Assembly (NCBI GenBank): GCA_937139335.1
Contig: CAKZPN010000059.1
Location: forward strand, 1-62,475
Reading direction: 5' to 3'
Length of the DNA: 62,475 bases
From: an uncultured Roseicyclus sp.
GTDB taxonomy: Bacteria > Pseudomonadota > Alphaproteobacteria > Rhodobacterales > Rhodobacteraceae
Shown here: piece by piece, positions 18,550 to 27,056 of the stretch
How positions within the stretch are numbered: position 1 is the stretch's first letter
Layout: each line of letters opens with the position of its first letter
The notes under the pieces: model-generated
Told to the model about the DNA's origin: nothing
The model's database searches: none
Seen by the model: the letters and a program-made list of their open reading frames with translations, nothing else
Translations under genes and position numbers: made by a program

Positions 18550-19294
18550 GGGGATCCTGGCGGCGCTTGCGCTGCCGGGGCTTTGGGGGCTGCTCGCGGC
18601 GGTGACGGTCGCGGGCGTGATCTTCGGCTTTGCCGGGTTCGGCGCGGCGCTGGTGTTCCTGCCCGTCGCGGTGGCGCTGGTGCCGCCGGAGCTGGCGGTG
18701 GCGGCCTTTTCCGTCTCGGCGCTATCGTCGCTGGTGACGGTGGTGCCGCGCGCGTGGAACGTGATCGACCGCCGCGCGGTGGGCGTGATGCTCGCGGCGG
18801 CGATGGCGGGGTTTCCCTTCGGCGTCTGGGCGCTCAGGAGCTTTGATCCGACGGTGATCCGCTGGCTGGTGTCGGGCGTGGTGCTGGTCACGCTGGCGGC
18901 GCTGGTCGCGGGCTGGCGGATGCGGACAGAGCCGGGCACAAGCGCGCGGGTCGGCGTGGGGGCGGCCACCGGCGTGATCGGCGGCGCGACGGGGCTGACC
19001 GGGCCGGTGGTGATCCTGTTCAACCTCGGCGCGGGCGCGCCGGCGCTGGTGACGCGGGCCAACACGCTGGTGTTCCTGACGCTCTCCTCGCTGCTTTTGC
19101 TGCCGCAACTGGCGGTGCAGGGGCTGCTCCGCCCCGAGGCGCTGTGGCTGGGGCTGGTGTTCCTGCTGCCCTACGCGCTGGGCAGCCGCCTGGGTCAGGC
19201 CCTCTTTGATCCGGGGCGCGAGGGGTTATATCGACGGGTGGCCTATGCGATCATCGCCGCCTCGGCGCTGGCGGGCCTGCCGATCTGGAGCTGA
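18542..19294 (+). CDS. TauE/SafE-family sulfite/anion exporter-like permease
   Basis: A 250-aa inner-membrane protein with about eight hydrophobic segments and the TauE/SafE (DUF81) repeats: VAGVIFGFAGFGAALVFLPV near the N-terminus and GVIGGATGLTGPVVILFNL halfway. Family members move sulfite, sulfoacetate or related organosulfonates; the substrate here is unknown. It overlaps secF by 8 nt and is followed 11 nt later by the Mth938-like gene, so it belongs to the sec operon transcript. Confidence 0.88.
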   Translation: MPEGILAALALPGLWGLLAAVTVAGVIFGFAGFGAALVFLPVAVALVPPELAVAAFSVSALSSLVTVVPRAWNVIDRRAVGVMLAAAMAGFPFGVWALRSFDPTVIRWLVSGVVLVTLAALVAGWRMRTEPGTSARVGVGAATGVIGGATGLTGPVVILFNLGAGAPALVTRANTLVFLTLSSLLLLPQLAVQGLLRPEALWLGLVFLLPYALGSRLGQALFDPGREGLYRRVAYAIIAASALAGLPIWS

Positions 19295-19305
19295 AGGAGA
19301 CGGTC

Positions 19306-19659
19306 ATGCGACTGAACGAGGTGACATTCGACGACAGCCGCCCGGTCGACGGCTACGGGCCCGGGTTCTTCCGCATCGACGGCGAGGTGGTTCAGGGCGC
19401 GGTGGTGATCCTGCCCTCGGGCGTGACGGGCTGGGGCGGGTTCGAGGACAAGGCGCTGCTGCTGGGCAAGGCGGGGGAGATCGACGTGCTGTTCATCGGC
19501 ACGGGCGCGGAGATTGCGCAGATCCCCGGCGCGATGCGGCACGCGCTGGAGGAAGTCGGGATCGGGGTGGAAATCGCGGCCACACCTGCGGCTTGCCGGA
19601 CCTACAACGTGCTGCTGAGCGAAGGCCGGCGGGTCGGGCTGGCGGCGCTGCCGGTGTAG
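19306..19659 (+). CDS. Mth938-like domain protein (NDUFAF3/DUF498 family)
   Basis: A 117-aa soluble protein with the Mth938 fold pattern: IDGEVVQGAVVILPSGVTGW, then LFIGTGAEIAQIPGAMRHALEEVGIGVEI and TPAACRTYNVLLSEGRRV. The mitochondrial relative NDUFAF3 helps assemble complex I; in bacteria it is usually found near secF, as here. The biochemical activity is unknown. An AAGGAGA Shine-Dalgarno sits before the ATG. The next gene is convergent and abuts it directly. Confidence 0.9.
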   Translation: MRLNEVTFDDSRPVDGYGPGFFRIDGEVVQGAVVILPSGVTGWGGFEDKALLLGKAGEIDVLFIGTGAEIAQIPGAMRHALEEVGIGVEIAATPAACRTYNVLLSEGRRVGLAALPV

Positions 19660-20358
19660 TCACATCGGCAACTGCCCGGTCGGCAGGGCCAGATCGCCCA
19701 GGATCATCACCCGGAGCTCGCGTTCCAGCTTGCGCCGCATGGCGGCGGCGAAATCCGCGTGGGTGGTGGCGTATTCTACGAAGGCGCCCGGCCCGCGGAT
19801 GACCTGCTCGTAGAAGTAATCCTCGATCATCAGCGAGGCGCCCCCGATCGCCAGCCCGTTCACCGTGATGCCGTCGAAGGGGAAATGCTCGTAGGCAGCA
19901 CCCGGCGTGAAGCCGTCGTTGTTCTGGCCGTCGCCCGAGATGTCGAGGGTCTGGAACAGGCAGGCCGGCGCGTCGTCGAAATGCCCTGCGGCAAAGCCGA
20001 GCGCATAGCCGAGCGCGGTCGGGAAATCCTCTGACCGGCGCACCTGCCGGGCGACGCGTTCGGCGATGCGGGTCAGGTCATCCTCGGAGGTGATGAGCGT
20101 CCAGTCGATCACGAGATCCTGCTGGAAACGCCCCGACCATTCGTAGATCGACAGCGCGACCGGGCCGGGGCCGTTCAGGAACGCCTCGACGATCTCGGGC
20201 GCGATCAGCGCGCTGGCGACGCCGTTCAACTGGCTTTCGTATTCCGACGCATCGACCGAGGCCGACACGTCGATGCCCAGGAGAAGGGCAAGCCGGCACT
20301 GATCCTGGGCCGCGGCCGGGCCGGCCGCAAGCGCCAGGGTCAGCGCCGCGGCCCTCAC
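19660..20358 (-). CDS. Secreted DUF1194 protein (VWA-like), GTG start
   Basis: A 232-aa exported protein. After a signal peptide (RAAALTLALAAGPAAAQ) the mature chain begins DQCRLALLLGIDVSASVDASEY, where DVSAS matches the metal-binding DxSxS of von Willebrand A domains. DISGDGQNNDG further on is the second family mark of DUF1194. The start is GTG at 20358, overlapping the stop of the glyoxalase gene as GTGA. The function is unknown; a periplasmic metal-dependent adhesion fold is inferred. Confidence 0.85.
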   Translation of the reverse strand: MRAAALTLALAAGPAAAQDQCRLALLLGIDVSASVDASEYESQLNGVASALIAPEIVEAFLNGPGPVALSIYEWSGRFQQDLVIDWTLITSEDDLTRIAERVARQVRRSEDFPTALGYALGFAAGHFDDAPACLFQTLDISGDGQNNDGFTPGAAYEHFPFDGITVNGLAIGGASLMIEDYFYEQVIRGPGAFVEYATTHADFAAAMRRKLERELRVMILGDLALPTGQLPM

Positions 20359-20783
20359 CAATGCCCCGTGTTTTCCATCGATGCCCAGGGTTCCGCCGGG
20401 GCCAGCGCCTCGCCTTCCTGCAAGAGCTCGATCGAGATGTTGTCGGGCGAGCGGACGAAGGCCATGTGGCCGTCGCGGGGCGGCCGGCAGATCGTCACGC
20501 CGTGGTCCATCAGGTGCTGGCAGGTCTCGTAGATGTTGTCGACGCGGTAGGCTAGGTGGCCGAAATGGCGGCTGTCGGACGGCAGGCCGTCGTCGCCGTC
20601 CCAGTTGTAGGTCAGCTCCACCGGGCATTCCTCCTGGTCCGGGGGCGCCATGAAGACGAGGGTGAAGCGGCCCTTCTCGTTCTCGATCCGGCGCTTTTCG
20701 CGCAGGCCGAGCAGGTCGAAGAAGGCCATCGTCTTGTCGAGGTCCTTTACCCTGACCATCGTGTGCAGGTATCGCAGGCCCAT
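20355..20783 (-). CDS. gloA: Glyoxalase I (lactoylglutathione lyase)
   Basis: A 142-aa single-domain vicinal-oxygen-chelate enzyme that isomerises the methylglyoxal-glutathione hemithioacetal. All four metal ligands of GloA can be placed: His in RYLHTMVRV, Glu in VELTYNW, His in HFGHLAYRV and Glu in ISIELLQ. The ATG at 20783 follows GAGGAGAGAGA. It is coupled to the DUF1194 gene by a 4-nt overlap. Confidence 0.92.
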   Translation of the reverse strand: MGLRYLHTMVRVKDLDKTMAFFDLLGLREKRRIENEKGRFTLVFMAPPDQEECPVELTYNWDGDDGLPSDSRHFGHLAYRVDNIYETCQHLMDHGVTICRPPRDGHMAFVRSPDNISIELLQEGEALAPAEPWASMENTGHW

Positions 20784-20969
20784 CTCTCTCTCCTCAGATT
20801 GGTTGAGTGATCCTAACGCGCGCGGGGTTCGGAAACAGCCCATCGCCTCGTAAATTTCCTGTGGGTAAAAGCGGGGACCGTGACCCCCTTTATCTTGCGG
20901 TGCGCCCCTTCGGTGATGCAAGATATGGGGGTCCAACCCGCAATGCCCAGCAGATGAAGGAGAGGCCCC

Positions 20970-21875
20970 ATGCCGCTCAGCCCCGAGGCCCAGGCCGAAA
21001 TCGACGCCGCCCGCGCCACACCGCAGCCCACCTTGCGCGCCGTCAGTCCGGGGATGGAGGCGCATCTCTACACCGCGCAGCCGGTGCTGGATCACGGCTT
21101 TGTCCGCGTCATCGACTACATGGGTGACGACAGCGCCATCGTGCAGGCCGCCCGGGTCAGCTACGGCGCGGGCACCAAGCATGTCTCCAACGACGAGGGG
21201 CTGATCCGCTACCTGATGCGGCACTGGCATTCGACGCCGTTCGAGATGTGCGAGGTGAAGTTCCACGTCAAGCTTCCGGTCTTCGTCGCGCGGCAGTGGA
21301 TCCGCCACCGGACGGCGAACGTGAACGAGTATTCCGCGCGCTACTCGATCCTCGACCGGGAGTTCTACATCCCCGCGCCCGACCACCTGGCCGCGCAGTC
21401 GACGGTGAACAACCAGGGGCGCGGTGCGGTGCTGGAGGGCGAGGAAGCGGCGCGGGTGCTGGAGATCCTGAAATCCGACGCGGGGCGGGCCTATGACAGC
21501 TACGAGGCGATGCTGTCGCAGGACGGGCAGCAGGGGCTGGCGCGGGAGCTGGCGCGGATGAACCTGCCGGCGAACATCTACACGCAATGGTACTGGAAGG
21601 TGGACCTCCACAACCTGTTCCACTTCCTGCGGCTGCGGGCGGATGCGCACGCGCAGTATGAAATCCGGGTCTATGCCGAGACGATGTGCCGGCTGGTCGC
21701 CGACTGGGTTCCGGCGGCCTATGCGGCCTTCGAGGATTACCGGATGGGGGGGGTGAACCTGAGCGCCAAGGGGGTCGAGGTGGTGCGGCGGCGTCTGGCG
21801 GGGGAAGAGGTCACGCAGGAGACGAGCGGGATGAGCAAGGGGGAATGGCGGGAGTTCGAGGGAGTGTGGGGGTGA
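20970..21875 (+). CDS. thyX: Flavin-dependent thymidylate synthase ThyX
   Basis: A 301-aa FAD enzyme that makes dTMP from dUMP with methylenetetrahydrofolate and NADPH. The ThyX motif is present as [15 protein letters not shown], and [26 protein letters not shown] is the conserved C-terminal stretch. An AAGGAGAGG Shine-Dalgarno precedes the ATG. A run of G (21746-21752) occurs inside the gene without a break in frame. Its stop codon overlaps the GTG of the next, compositionally different gene. Confidence 0.96.
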   Translation: MPLSPEAQAEIDAARATPQPTLRAVSPGMEAHLYTAQPVLDHGFVRVIDYMGDDSAIVQAARVSYGAGTKHVSNDEGLIRYLMRHWHSTPFEMCEVKFHVKLPVFVARQWIRHRTANVNEYSARYSILDREFYIPAPDHLAAQSTVNNQGRGAVLEGEEAARVLEILKSDAGRAYDSYEAMLSQDGQQGLARELARMNLPANIYTQWYWKVDLHNLFHFLRLRADAHAQYEIRVYAETMCRLVADWVPAAYAAFEDYRMGGVNLSAKGVEVVRRRLAGEEVTQETSGMSKGEWREFEGVWG

Positions 21876-22600
21876 GTGAGGAATCTATTTCGTTGCCGAA
21901 GACAGCGATCGTAGAACTGTCGCCTCAAGGCGGATTGAAGGTCCCAACGCAACTAAGGACTATCTGCCCCCATTGCGGATACGCTGTGATTTTTAGCGCC
22001 ATGGATTCCAATGCGTCACCTGCTCAGGGGATGGCAGCGGCAACGACCACCTGCCCGAACTGTACGGCTGGGGTTAGGTTCTCGTTCATCTATGGCCTGA
22101 GAGGTACAACCTACGCAGGACGACCTACCCGAATACAGATGTTTCCAGCGCCAAAATTTCACTTCGATATCGGTGATCTTCCAGAATCAGTGCCAGAAAG
22201 ATTAAAAAGTTCTTTCGAAGACACTGTCCGGGCGCTAAACGCGCAGATATACGGTGCGACTGCCACGTCCGGTCGACGGACGCTTGAAGGAATATTTAAG
22301 TATCTTGTTTCTGAAGACAAGAGAAAGCAACCACTACACAAGCTAGTTCAGGTGGCGCTCGATCAGAACGACTTCAGTGAACCAGTGGCACGACTTTCGA
22401 ACGCGATACGAAGCGGGGGAAATCTGGGAGCACATTTTGATGACGATGAGCCAGACTCCGATATGGCAATCGCTATTGTCCAGCTTCTACATTATTTGAT
22501 CGAATATATTTACGTTCTTCCCGAGCAAATTAAGGATCTTGAAGATAAAATATCCTCAATTCCTTCCAAAACTGATAGTGCAAAAGTCGAAGAGTCATAG
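21872..22600 (+). CDS. AT-rich DUF4145-type protein with N-terminal zinc ribbon
   Basis: A 242-aa protein starting at GTG 21872 (overlap GTGA with the thyX stop; G-rich Shine-Dalgarno upstream). Residues about 30-70 hold two CxxC pairs (ICPHCGY, TCPNCTA), a zinc ribbon. The C-terminal part matches the DUF4145 pattern: a helical stretch ([15 protein letters not shown]), then [22 protein letters not shown] and [16 protein letters not shown]. Base composition is far more AT-rich than its neighbours and codon use differs, which indicates recent transfer. DUF4145 domains occur alone or with restriction and other defence proteins; a defence role here is only an inference. Confidence 0.75.
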   Translation: MSEESISLPKTAIVELSPQGGLKVPTQLRTICPHCGYAVIFSAMDSNASPAQGMAAATTTCPNCTAGVRFSFIYGLRGTTYAGRPTRIQMFPAPKFHFDIGDLPESVPERLKSSFEDTVRALNAQIYGATATSGRRTLEGIFKYLVSEDKRKQPLHKLVQVALDQNDFSEPVARLSNAIRSGGNLGAHFDDDEPDSDMAIAIVQLLHYLIEYIYVLPEQIKDLEDKISSIPSKTDSAKVEES

Positions 22601-22608
22601 AGATAACT

Positions 22609-22624
22609 TGCCAACTAGTTGGCA
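22609..22624. repeat. Perfect 16-bp palindrome
   Basis: TGCCAACTAGTTGGCA lies 9 nt after the DUF4145 stop codon. It lacks a following T-run, so a dimeric-regulator operator or a mobile-element end is as likely as a terminator. Confidence 0.65.
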
Positions 22625-22632
22625 GTAGAAAC

Positions 22633-22683
22633 CGTAGAGTGCGATTCCACCCCATCATGGTGGTCACAAAGCACACCCTACGC
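22633..22683. repeat. Degenerate REP-like palindromic element
   Basis: The ends CGTAGAGTG and CACCCTACG pair with one mismatch, and an inner CCACC/GGTGG pair flanks the centre. The GTAGGGTGC/GCACCCTAC style of ends is common among intergenic repeats of proteobacteria. No second copy was seen in this window. Confidence 0.45.
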
Positions 22684-22718
22684 TTCCCCGTGCCCGGGCC
22701 GAACAGCGTCCGCAGGAC

Positions 22719-22858
22719 GCCGGCCCATCGCCGACCCGCCCCCCGGGGCGGCGATTTGGTGACGTTGGCGCGAAGGCCCGAGGTCGTGCGGGTATGGCAC
22801 CATAAAGCGCATCGCTCAGAGGTCGGATCGCCACCCCGCGGATCGGCGATGGGCCGGC
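22719..22858. repeat. 16-bp inverted repeat enclosing a 108-nt structured segment
   Basis: GCCGGCCCATCGCCGA (22719-22734) is the exact reverse complement of 22843-22858. The enclosed DNA has further complementary stretches, for example CCGCCCC/GGGGCGG near 22736-22753. This could fold as one long stem or be the relic of a small element. Confidence 0.6.
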
Positions 22859-22997
22859 TCGGTGAGGGTGGCAGGGCCGAGACGCATCACGGTGCGCAGA
22901 TTGCCCACCCTGCCGGGCGCGCCGCGAGCGGCGGTTCTCGCAACCCTTCCCTCCCGCGCTACGTTATCCTCCGACCACCCCACCCGCCGGAGCGTCT

Positions 22998-23411
22998 ATG
23001 TCCCTCGTCGTCCTCTTTCTCGCCACCTCGGTCATCTTCCTCGTGCTCGACGCGATCATGCTCTCGACGGTGATCCAGCCGCTGTTCAAGCAGCACCTCG
23101 GCGACCAGCTCTACGCGGGCGGGTTCCGGCTGTTGCCGGCGGCGCTGTTCTACCTCGTGAACATGCTCGGCATCCTGTGGTTCGCGGGCTGGCCGGCGTT
23201 GCAGGCGGACGCGCCGGGGCAGGCGGCGCTGAACGGGGCGATCCTGGGGCTGGTGGCCTATGGCTGCTACGAGTTGACCTCCTGGGCGGTCATGCGCGAC
23301 TGGCACCCGCAGATGGTCGCGGCCGACCTTGCCTGGGGCACGGTGCTGACGGCGGTGTCGGCCTGGGGCGGCGTGGTGGTGACGCGCGCGGTGCTGAGCT
23401 GGATCGGCTGA
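22998..23411 (+). CDS. DUF2177 membrane protein
   Basis: A 137-aa protein with four hydrophobic segments and DUF2177 features: FLVLDAIMLSTVIQPLFKQHLGDQL at the first loop, FRLLPAALFYLVNMLGILWF, and AYGCYELTSWAVMRDWHPQMVAADLAWGTVLTA. The function of the family is unknown. The start ATG at 22998 follows CGGAG. It converges on the cold-shock gene 8 nt downstream. Confidence 0.85.
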   Translation: MSLVVLFLATSVIFLVLDAIMLSTVIQPLFKQHLGDQLYAGGFRLLPAALFYLVNMLGILWFAGWPALQADAPGQAALNGAILGLVAYGCYELTSWAVMRDWHPQMVAADLAWGTVLTAVSAWGGVVVTRAVLSWIG

Positions 23412-23419
23412 GGCGCGGC

Positions 23420-23626
23420 TCAGATCTTCTGCAGCTCCACCGCCGATTCGCGGCCGTCGCGGCCCGCGCGCATCTCGTAGCTGAGCCGCGTGTTGTCGGG
23501 CAGGTCGGTCAGCCCCGCACGCTCCAATGCGGAGATGTGGACGAACACGTCCTTGCCGCCGTCATCGGGTGCGATGAAGCCGAACCCCTTGGTGGTGTTG
23601 AACCATTTCACGGTGCCTGTGGGCAT
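23420..23626 (-). CDS. Cold-shock protein (CspA family)
   Basis: A 68-aa OB-fold nucleic-acid-binding protein. RNP1 (KGFGFI) and RNP2 (VFVHIS) are intact, with the usual KWFNTTKGFGF opening. It should act as an RNA chaperone, though cold induction cannot be judged from sequence. The upstream 156-nt minus-strand leader (23627-23782) is long, as often seen for csp genes; a GGAAAG Shine-Dalgarno precedes the ATG. Confidence 0.95.
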   Translation of the reverse strand: MPTGTVKWFNTTKGFGFIAPDDGGKDVFVHISALERAGLTDLPDNTRLSYEMRAGRDGRESAVELQKI

Positions 23627-23782
23627 CGGTCTGTCTTTCCTTCACAATCCTCGGTCGTCCGCAGGGAAAAGCATGGCGAGAGGATGGAAAATGACAAGGT
23701 TTCTGAGGTAGGGCACGGGCGAAGCGGCCGGTTGCCGCGGATGTGATGCGGCAGGGGCGGTCTTGCCGAAAAAGGGGGCAGG

Positions 23783-24106
23783 ATGCGGATTTACGGGTTG
23801 AAGACCTGCGACAGCTGCCGGGCGGCGGTGAAGGCGCTGGCGGGGCGCGGTGCGGTGCTGGTCGACGTGCGCGAGACGCCGCTGGATGCGGAGACGCGGG
23901 CGCGGTTTCTGGAGGCGTTCGGGGAGGCGCTGGTGAACCGGCGTTCGACCACCTGGCGCGGCTTGTCGGAGGCGGAACGGGCGGCCGCCCCGGAGGCGCT
24001 GCTGGCGGCGCACCCGGCGCTGATGAAGCGCCCGGTGATCGAGGACGGCGCGGCGCTTTACCTCGGCTGGGACGCGGAGGTGAGGGCGGCGCTGGGCGTG
24101 GCCTGA
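23783..24106 (+). CDS. ArsC/Spx-family (YffB-like) reductase
   Basis: A 107-aa thioredoxin-fold protein: MRIYGLKTCDSCRAAVKAL gives a CxxC at residues 9-12, then NRRSTTWRGLSEAER and the C-terminal LMKRPVIEDGAALYLGW with the ArsC-type RP. The CxxC form and length resemble YffB/Spx-like members rather than arsenate reductase proper. The last 49 nt overlap the convergent bufD gene, so the two transcripts can pair. Confidence 0.85.
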   Translation: MRIYGLKTCDSCRAAVKALAGRGAVLVDVRETPLDAETRARFLEAFGEALVNRRSTTWRGLSEAERAAAPEALLAAHPALMKRPVIEDGAALYLGWDAEVRAALGVA

Positions 24107-24636
24107 CGCCGCGCGAGGAGCGCGTCCAGCGACAGCGGCCCGGCGCCCCGCAGGACCAGCACGATGAGCGGAAAGAGCCAGAACGCGCGTGTGTCGATGA
24201 GCGCGTCGGCGTGGCGGTCGAAGAGACTGCCCAGGGCGGCGCCGTGGCCCATCACGTCGACCCATGTCTGCACCGCGACGAAGCCGGTCATGCCGAGGGC
24301 TGCGAGCCGGGTGAAGAGGCCGAGAAGCAGCAGGATCGGCAGCGCGAATTCGGTCCAAGTTCCGAAGAGGACGATGAGTTTGGCGAGCGGTCCGAGCGCG
24401 GACGGGTTGTAGCCCGCGGCCTCGAAGACGCGCGGCAGGATCTGGATGTAGGCGCCGGAGTCGAGCCGCAGGAGGCCGAGGACGCCCTCGCCGAGTTTCG
24501 TCAGGCCGGAGTTCCAATAGTAGAGGAAGAGCGTGGCGACAAAAAGCAGCCGCGCGAGCGTGGGGATGAGCGCGGGGGCGACATGGGCTTCGAGCGTGCC
24601 GAAGACGCGGGCGTGAAGCTGGACGAGGGGCTGCAT
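24058..24636 (-). CDS. bufD: BufD: DoxX-family membrane protein of the bufferin operon
   Basis: A 192-aa inner-membrane protein with about four to five helices and DoxX marks (LARLLFVATLFLYYWNSGLTKL, LIVLFGTWTEFALPILLLLGLFTRLAALG). DoxX proteins accompany DUF692/DUF2063 genes in many buf operons. It starts 11 nt after bufC. The exact role, possibly redox or membrane attachment for peptide export, is not established by the sequence. Its 3' end overlaps the arsC-like gene on the other strand. Confidence 0.85.
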   Translation of the reverse strand: MQPLVQLHARVFGTLEAHVAPALIPTLARLLFVATLFLYYWNSGLTKLGEGVLGLLRLDSGAYIQILPRVFEAAGYNPSALGPLAKLIVLFGTWTEFALPILLLLGLFTRLAALGMTGFVAVQTWVDVMGHGAALGSLFDRHADALIDTRAFWLFPLIVLVLRGAGPLSLDALLARRQATPSAALTSASQPR

Positions 24637-24647
24637 GAGCGTTGCTT

Positions 24648-25382
24648 TCAGGGGTGGAGCGTCAGCGCGCCGGAGGTGAAGACGAGGGTGAGAAGGGCGG
24701 CGAAATCCGCCTCGGGGTGGTCGGCCAGCGTACGCGCCATCGCCTCGGCCAGCGTCAGGCGGCCCTTGAGCGCGCGGGCCAGTGTCAGGCCGCCGGGCGG
24801 CAGCAGATGTGGCGCGGGGTCGAAGCCCTTGCGCGCGATCAGCACATCCTCGGGCGCGGTGCCGGGGCGGGGGGCGTGGGCTTCGGCATTGGCACGCCAG
24901 ATCGAGAAGACCGGGAAGCGCGAGGACAAGACCAGCGTGGCCGGCGCGAGGCGCGGACGGAGCGCCATGACGGCGGCAGGGTCCAGCCCGCGGGTGTCGA
25001 AGGGGGGCGCGTCGGCGGCGTGGTAGGATTGCCGCAAGCCGAGATCGAGGCGGGCGGCGTCGGGCAGGTAGGGCAGGTGCCGGACGGGATCGAAGCGGGC
25101 GAGAAAGCCCGGAAACTTTGCGCCGTAGAGCATCAGGCGCGGGTCCTCGGGCGGGTTGGCGCGCAGGAAGACGCCGGCCATGGCGCGAAAGAACTCCGCG
25201 CCCACGAGCTTGCGGACGGTGGGAAAGCCGGTCTCCAGCGCCTCGGTCAGCGAGACGGCGACGTTGTTGCGGTAGACGTCGAAGCGCTTGCCGGCGGGGC
25301 CGCCGAAGGGGTTCAGCAGATGCGCGGGCGCGGTTTGGGCCGGGTCCATGAGCGCAGCAGCGAAAGCGGGCTGGTCGGTCAT
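24648..25382 (-). CDS. bufC: BufC: DUF2063 partner protein of the MNIO enzyme
   Basis: A 244-aa protein with the DUF2063 N-terminal domain: FAAALMDP, then [43 protein letters not shown] and [14 protein letters not shown]. Such proteins bind the leader of a DUF2282-type precursor and hand it to the MNIO (DUF692) enzyme. The ATG at 25382 overlaps the bufB stop as ATGA, showing coupled translation. Confidence 0.9.
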   Translation of the reverse strand: MTDQPAFAAALMDPAQTAPAHLLNPFGGPAGKRFDVYRNNVAVSLTEALETGFPTVRKLVGAEFFRAMAGVFLRANPPEDPRLMLYGAKFPGFLARFDPVRHLPYLPDAARLDLGLRQSYHAADAPPFDTRGLDPAAVMALRPRLAPATLVLSSRFPVFSIWRANAEAHAPRPGTAPEDVLIARKGFDPAPHLLPPGGLTLARALKGRLTLAEAMARTLADHPEADFAALLTLVFTSGALTLHP

Positions 25383-26233
25383 GACACGGTCTCGGGCGTC
25401 AGGATCGCCGCCGCGCGACCGGCCTCGGCGATCAGTTCGGGCAGGGGCGGCACGTCGGTGTCCCATTCGATCAAGGTCGGCTTCGGCCCGGCCTGCGCGA
25501 CGGTCTCGGCATAGAGCGTCCAGACGGGGTCGGCGACCGGGCGGCCGTGGCTGTCGATCAGGAGCGGGCGGCCCGTGTCGTCGGCATCGTCATCGTGGCC
25601 ACCGAGGTGGATCTCGCACACGGTGTGCATCGGGAAGGCGTCGATGTAGGCACGCGGATCGGTGCCTTGGTTCACCGCCGAGACGAAGACGTTGTTCACG
25701 TCGAGCAGCAGGCCGCAGCCGGTGCGGCGGGACAGCTCGGCAAGGAAATCGACCTCGGACCAATCGCTTTCGGCGAAGGCGAGGTAGGTGGAGGGGTTTT
25801 CCAGCAGCATCGGGTGGCCGAGCGCATCCTGCACCATATCGATGTGCTCGGCGACGCGGGCGAGCGTCGCGGCGGTGTAGGGCAGCGGCAGCAGGTCGTT
25901 CAAAAAGCCGGTGTCATGGGTCGACCAGGCGAGATGTTCGGAAAAGCTGGCGGGGTTCAGCCAGTCGCAGAGGTGGCGCAGCCGGGCGAGATGGTCCCGG
26001 TCGAGCGGGCGATCGCCGCCGATCGACAGGCCGACACCGTGGACCGAGATGGGAAACCGCTCGGCCAGGGCGCGCAGTTGCGCCAGCGGACGGCCGCCCG
26101 CGCCCATGTAGTTCTCGGCGTGGATCTCCAGCCAGCGGACGGGGCCGGGGGCGTCCATCAGCCCCGCGAAATGCTGCGATTTGAAGCCGATGCCTGCGGC
26201 GGCGGGAAGCGTCTGGGGGGAGGTGTCGAACAT
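25379..26233 (-). CDS. bufB: BufB: MNIO-family (DUF692) multinuclear iron oxygenase
   Basis: A 284-aa TIM-barrel enzyme. The metal ligands of the MNIO family can be followed in order: [53 protein letters not shown] and DSHGRPV. MNIO enzymes modify Cys residues of precursor peptides; in bufferins they form thiooxazole-type groups that bind copper. The ATG at 26233 (MFDTSPQ) has GGAG upstream and is preferred to a GTG at 26314. The bufA precursor lies immediately upstream and bufC downstream. Confidence 0.92.
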   Translation of the reverse strand: MFDTSPQTLPAAAGIGFKSQHFAGLMDAPGPVRWLEIHAENYMGAGGRPLAQLRALAERFPISVHGVGLSIGGDRPLDRDHLARLRHLCDWLNPASFSEHLAWSTHDTGFLNDLLPLPYTAATLARVAEHIDMVQDALGHPMLLENPSTYLAFAESDWSEVDFLAELSRRTGCGLLLDVNNVFVSAVNQGTDPRAYIDAFPMHTVCEIHLGGHDDDADDTGRPLLIDSHGRPVADPVWTLYAETVAQAGPKPTLIEWDTDVPPLPELIAEAGRAAAILTPETVS

Positions 26234-26310
26234 CGGGCGGCTCCGCGGGCAGGGAATGGCAGAGGGGTGCCGCACCCCGTGCCCGAGGGCGCGGAGCGCG
26301 GCGGGGCAGG

Positions 26311-26694
26311 TCACATGTCGGCCATCGAGGCCAGCGCCTCGGGCGAGATGTACTGGGCGACGACGTCGCTCGGCACGCCTTCGGGCAGGTCGCGGGCGAT
26401 GCCGATGTAGCCGGCCTCTTCCAGTTCCGAGTCGGTTGCGGCCATGCGGCCGTCGGGCAGTTCGATGTCGCCGCAGGTGCCTGCGGGAACGAGCGTCCAG
26501 GCGTTGCCCTGGTAGTCGACGCTGGACGAGCCGGCGCAGGTGGTGCCGGGGCCGGCGGCGCAGTCGTTCTCACCGGCGAGGCTGACGCCGAAGCATTTTT
26601 CCTGCTCCTGCGCCTGAGCATCGGTCACGCCATGGGCGGTGACGGCGGCGGCGACGGCGCCGAGAAGGGCAAAGGATGTGGTGGCTTTGGTCAT
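26311..26694 (-). CDS. bufA: BufA: bufferin precursor peptide (DUF2282) with extended C-terminus
   Basis: A 127-aa secreted precursor. The signal peptide has an AQA cleavage site (after residue 28). The mature region holds four Cys (34, 45, 53, 74) in the DUF2282 frame [38 protein letters not shown]; these are the residues modified by BufB in bufferins, which help resist metal stress. After Cys74 comes an acidic tail of about 50 residues with no Cys, longer than the family members I recall. The ATG at 26694 was chosen because it starts the signal peptide. Confidence 0.88.
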   Translation of the reverse strand: MTKATTSFALLGAVAAAVTAHGVTDAQAQEQEKCFGVSLAGENDCAAGPGTTCAGSSSVDYQGNAWTLVPAGTCGDIELPDGRMAATDSELEEAGYIGIARDLPEGVPSDVVAQYISPEALASMADM

Positions 26695-27056
26695 GGTGAT
26701 CGGTGCTCCCGAGTGTGTGTCTGGTTCAATGTTGGTTGCGTGTCGCCGCATCTGCAGCCGACGGGATATTTGTGGTCTGCGGCGTCGATCAAACGCCAAT
26801 CACAGGGCCGTGGCCCACGGTGCCGTGAAACGTAGCGAGCGCGCCGTGAAGTCTGTAACGGAATCAAAGTGACCTGAAATCAGAAGGTTGGCGCGATTCA
26901 GCCGCTGCGTCGCAGCGAGGTTTCAACCGCAAGGCGAGCGAGATCAGCGGGGACAACGCGCTTGTGTTTCACCGCAACAGGCCGTTCGGTCTGCTCTTTC
27001 CCCGCGCGGTTCGGGTGGCTATGTGATCGGCAGGCCAGAACAGGAGGACAGGGATC
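26695..27056. other. Divergent regulatory region upstream of bufA
   Basis: This 362-nt gap lies between minus-strand bufA and the plus-strand 27057 gene. It contains short inverted repeats (26808-26820 with 6-bp arms; 26903-26917 with 7-bp arms) and no credible coding frame. The bufA promoter must lie here; no convincing ECF-type or sigma-70 element could be assigned by eye. Confidence 0.45.

Larger units (their letters stand above)
22601..22997. other. Repeat-rich intergenic region after the DUF4145 gene
   Basis: No credible gene is present in this 397-nt region. It begins AT-rich, with a 16-bp palindrome (22609-22624), then a degenerate palindromic element (22633-22683), then very GC-rich DNA with a 16-bp inverted repeat (22719-22734 with 22843-22858). 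The promoter of the DUF2177 gene should lie in the last 100 nt. Confidence 0.6.

Noticed and set aside
21746..21752. A run of G in thyX as a possible frameshift site
   Set aside because: The frame continues normally to a full-length ThyX C-terminus, so no break or programmed shift is needed.
26311..26694. Reading the bufA gene as an ordinary small secreted protein with a start at 26799
   Set aside because: The longer start puts 35 charged residues before the signal peptide; the DUF2282 Cys frame and the adjacent MNIO gene identify it as a bufferin precursor starting at 26694.
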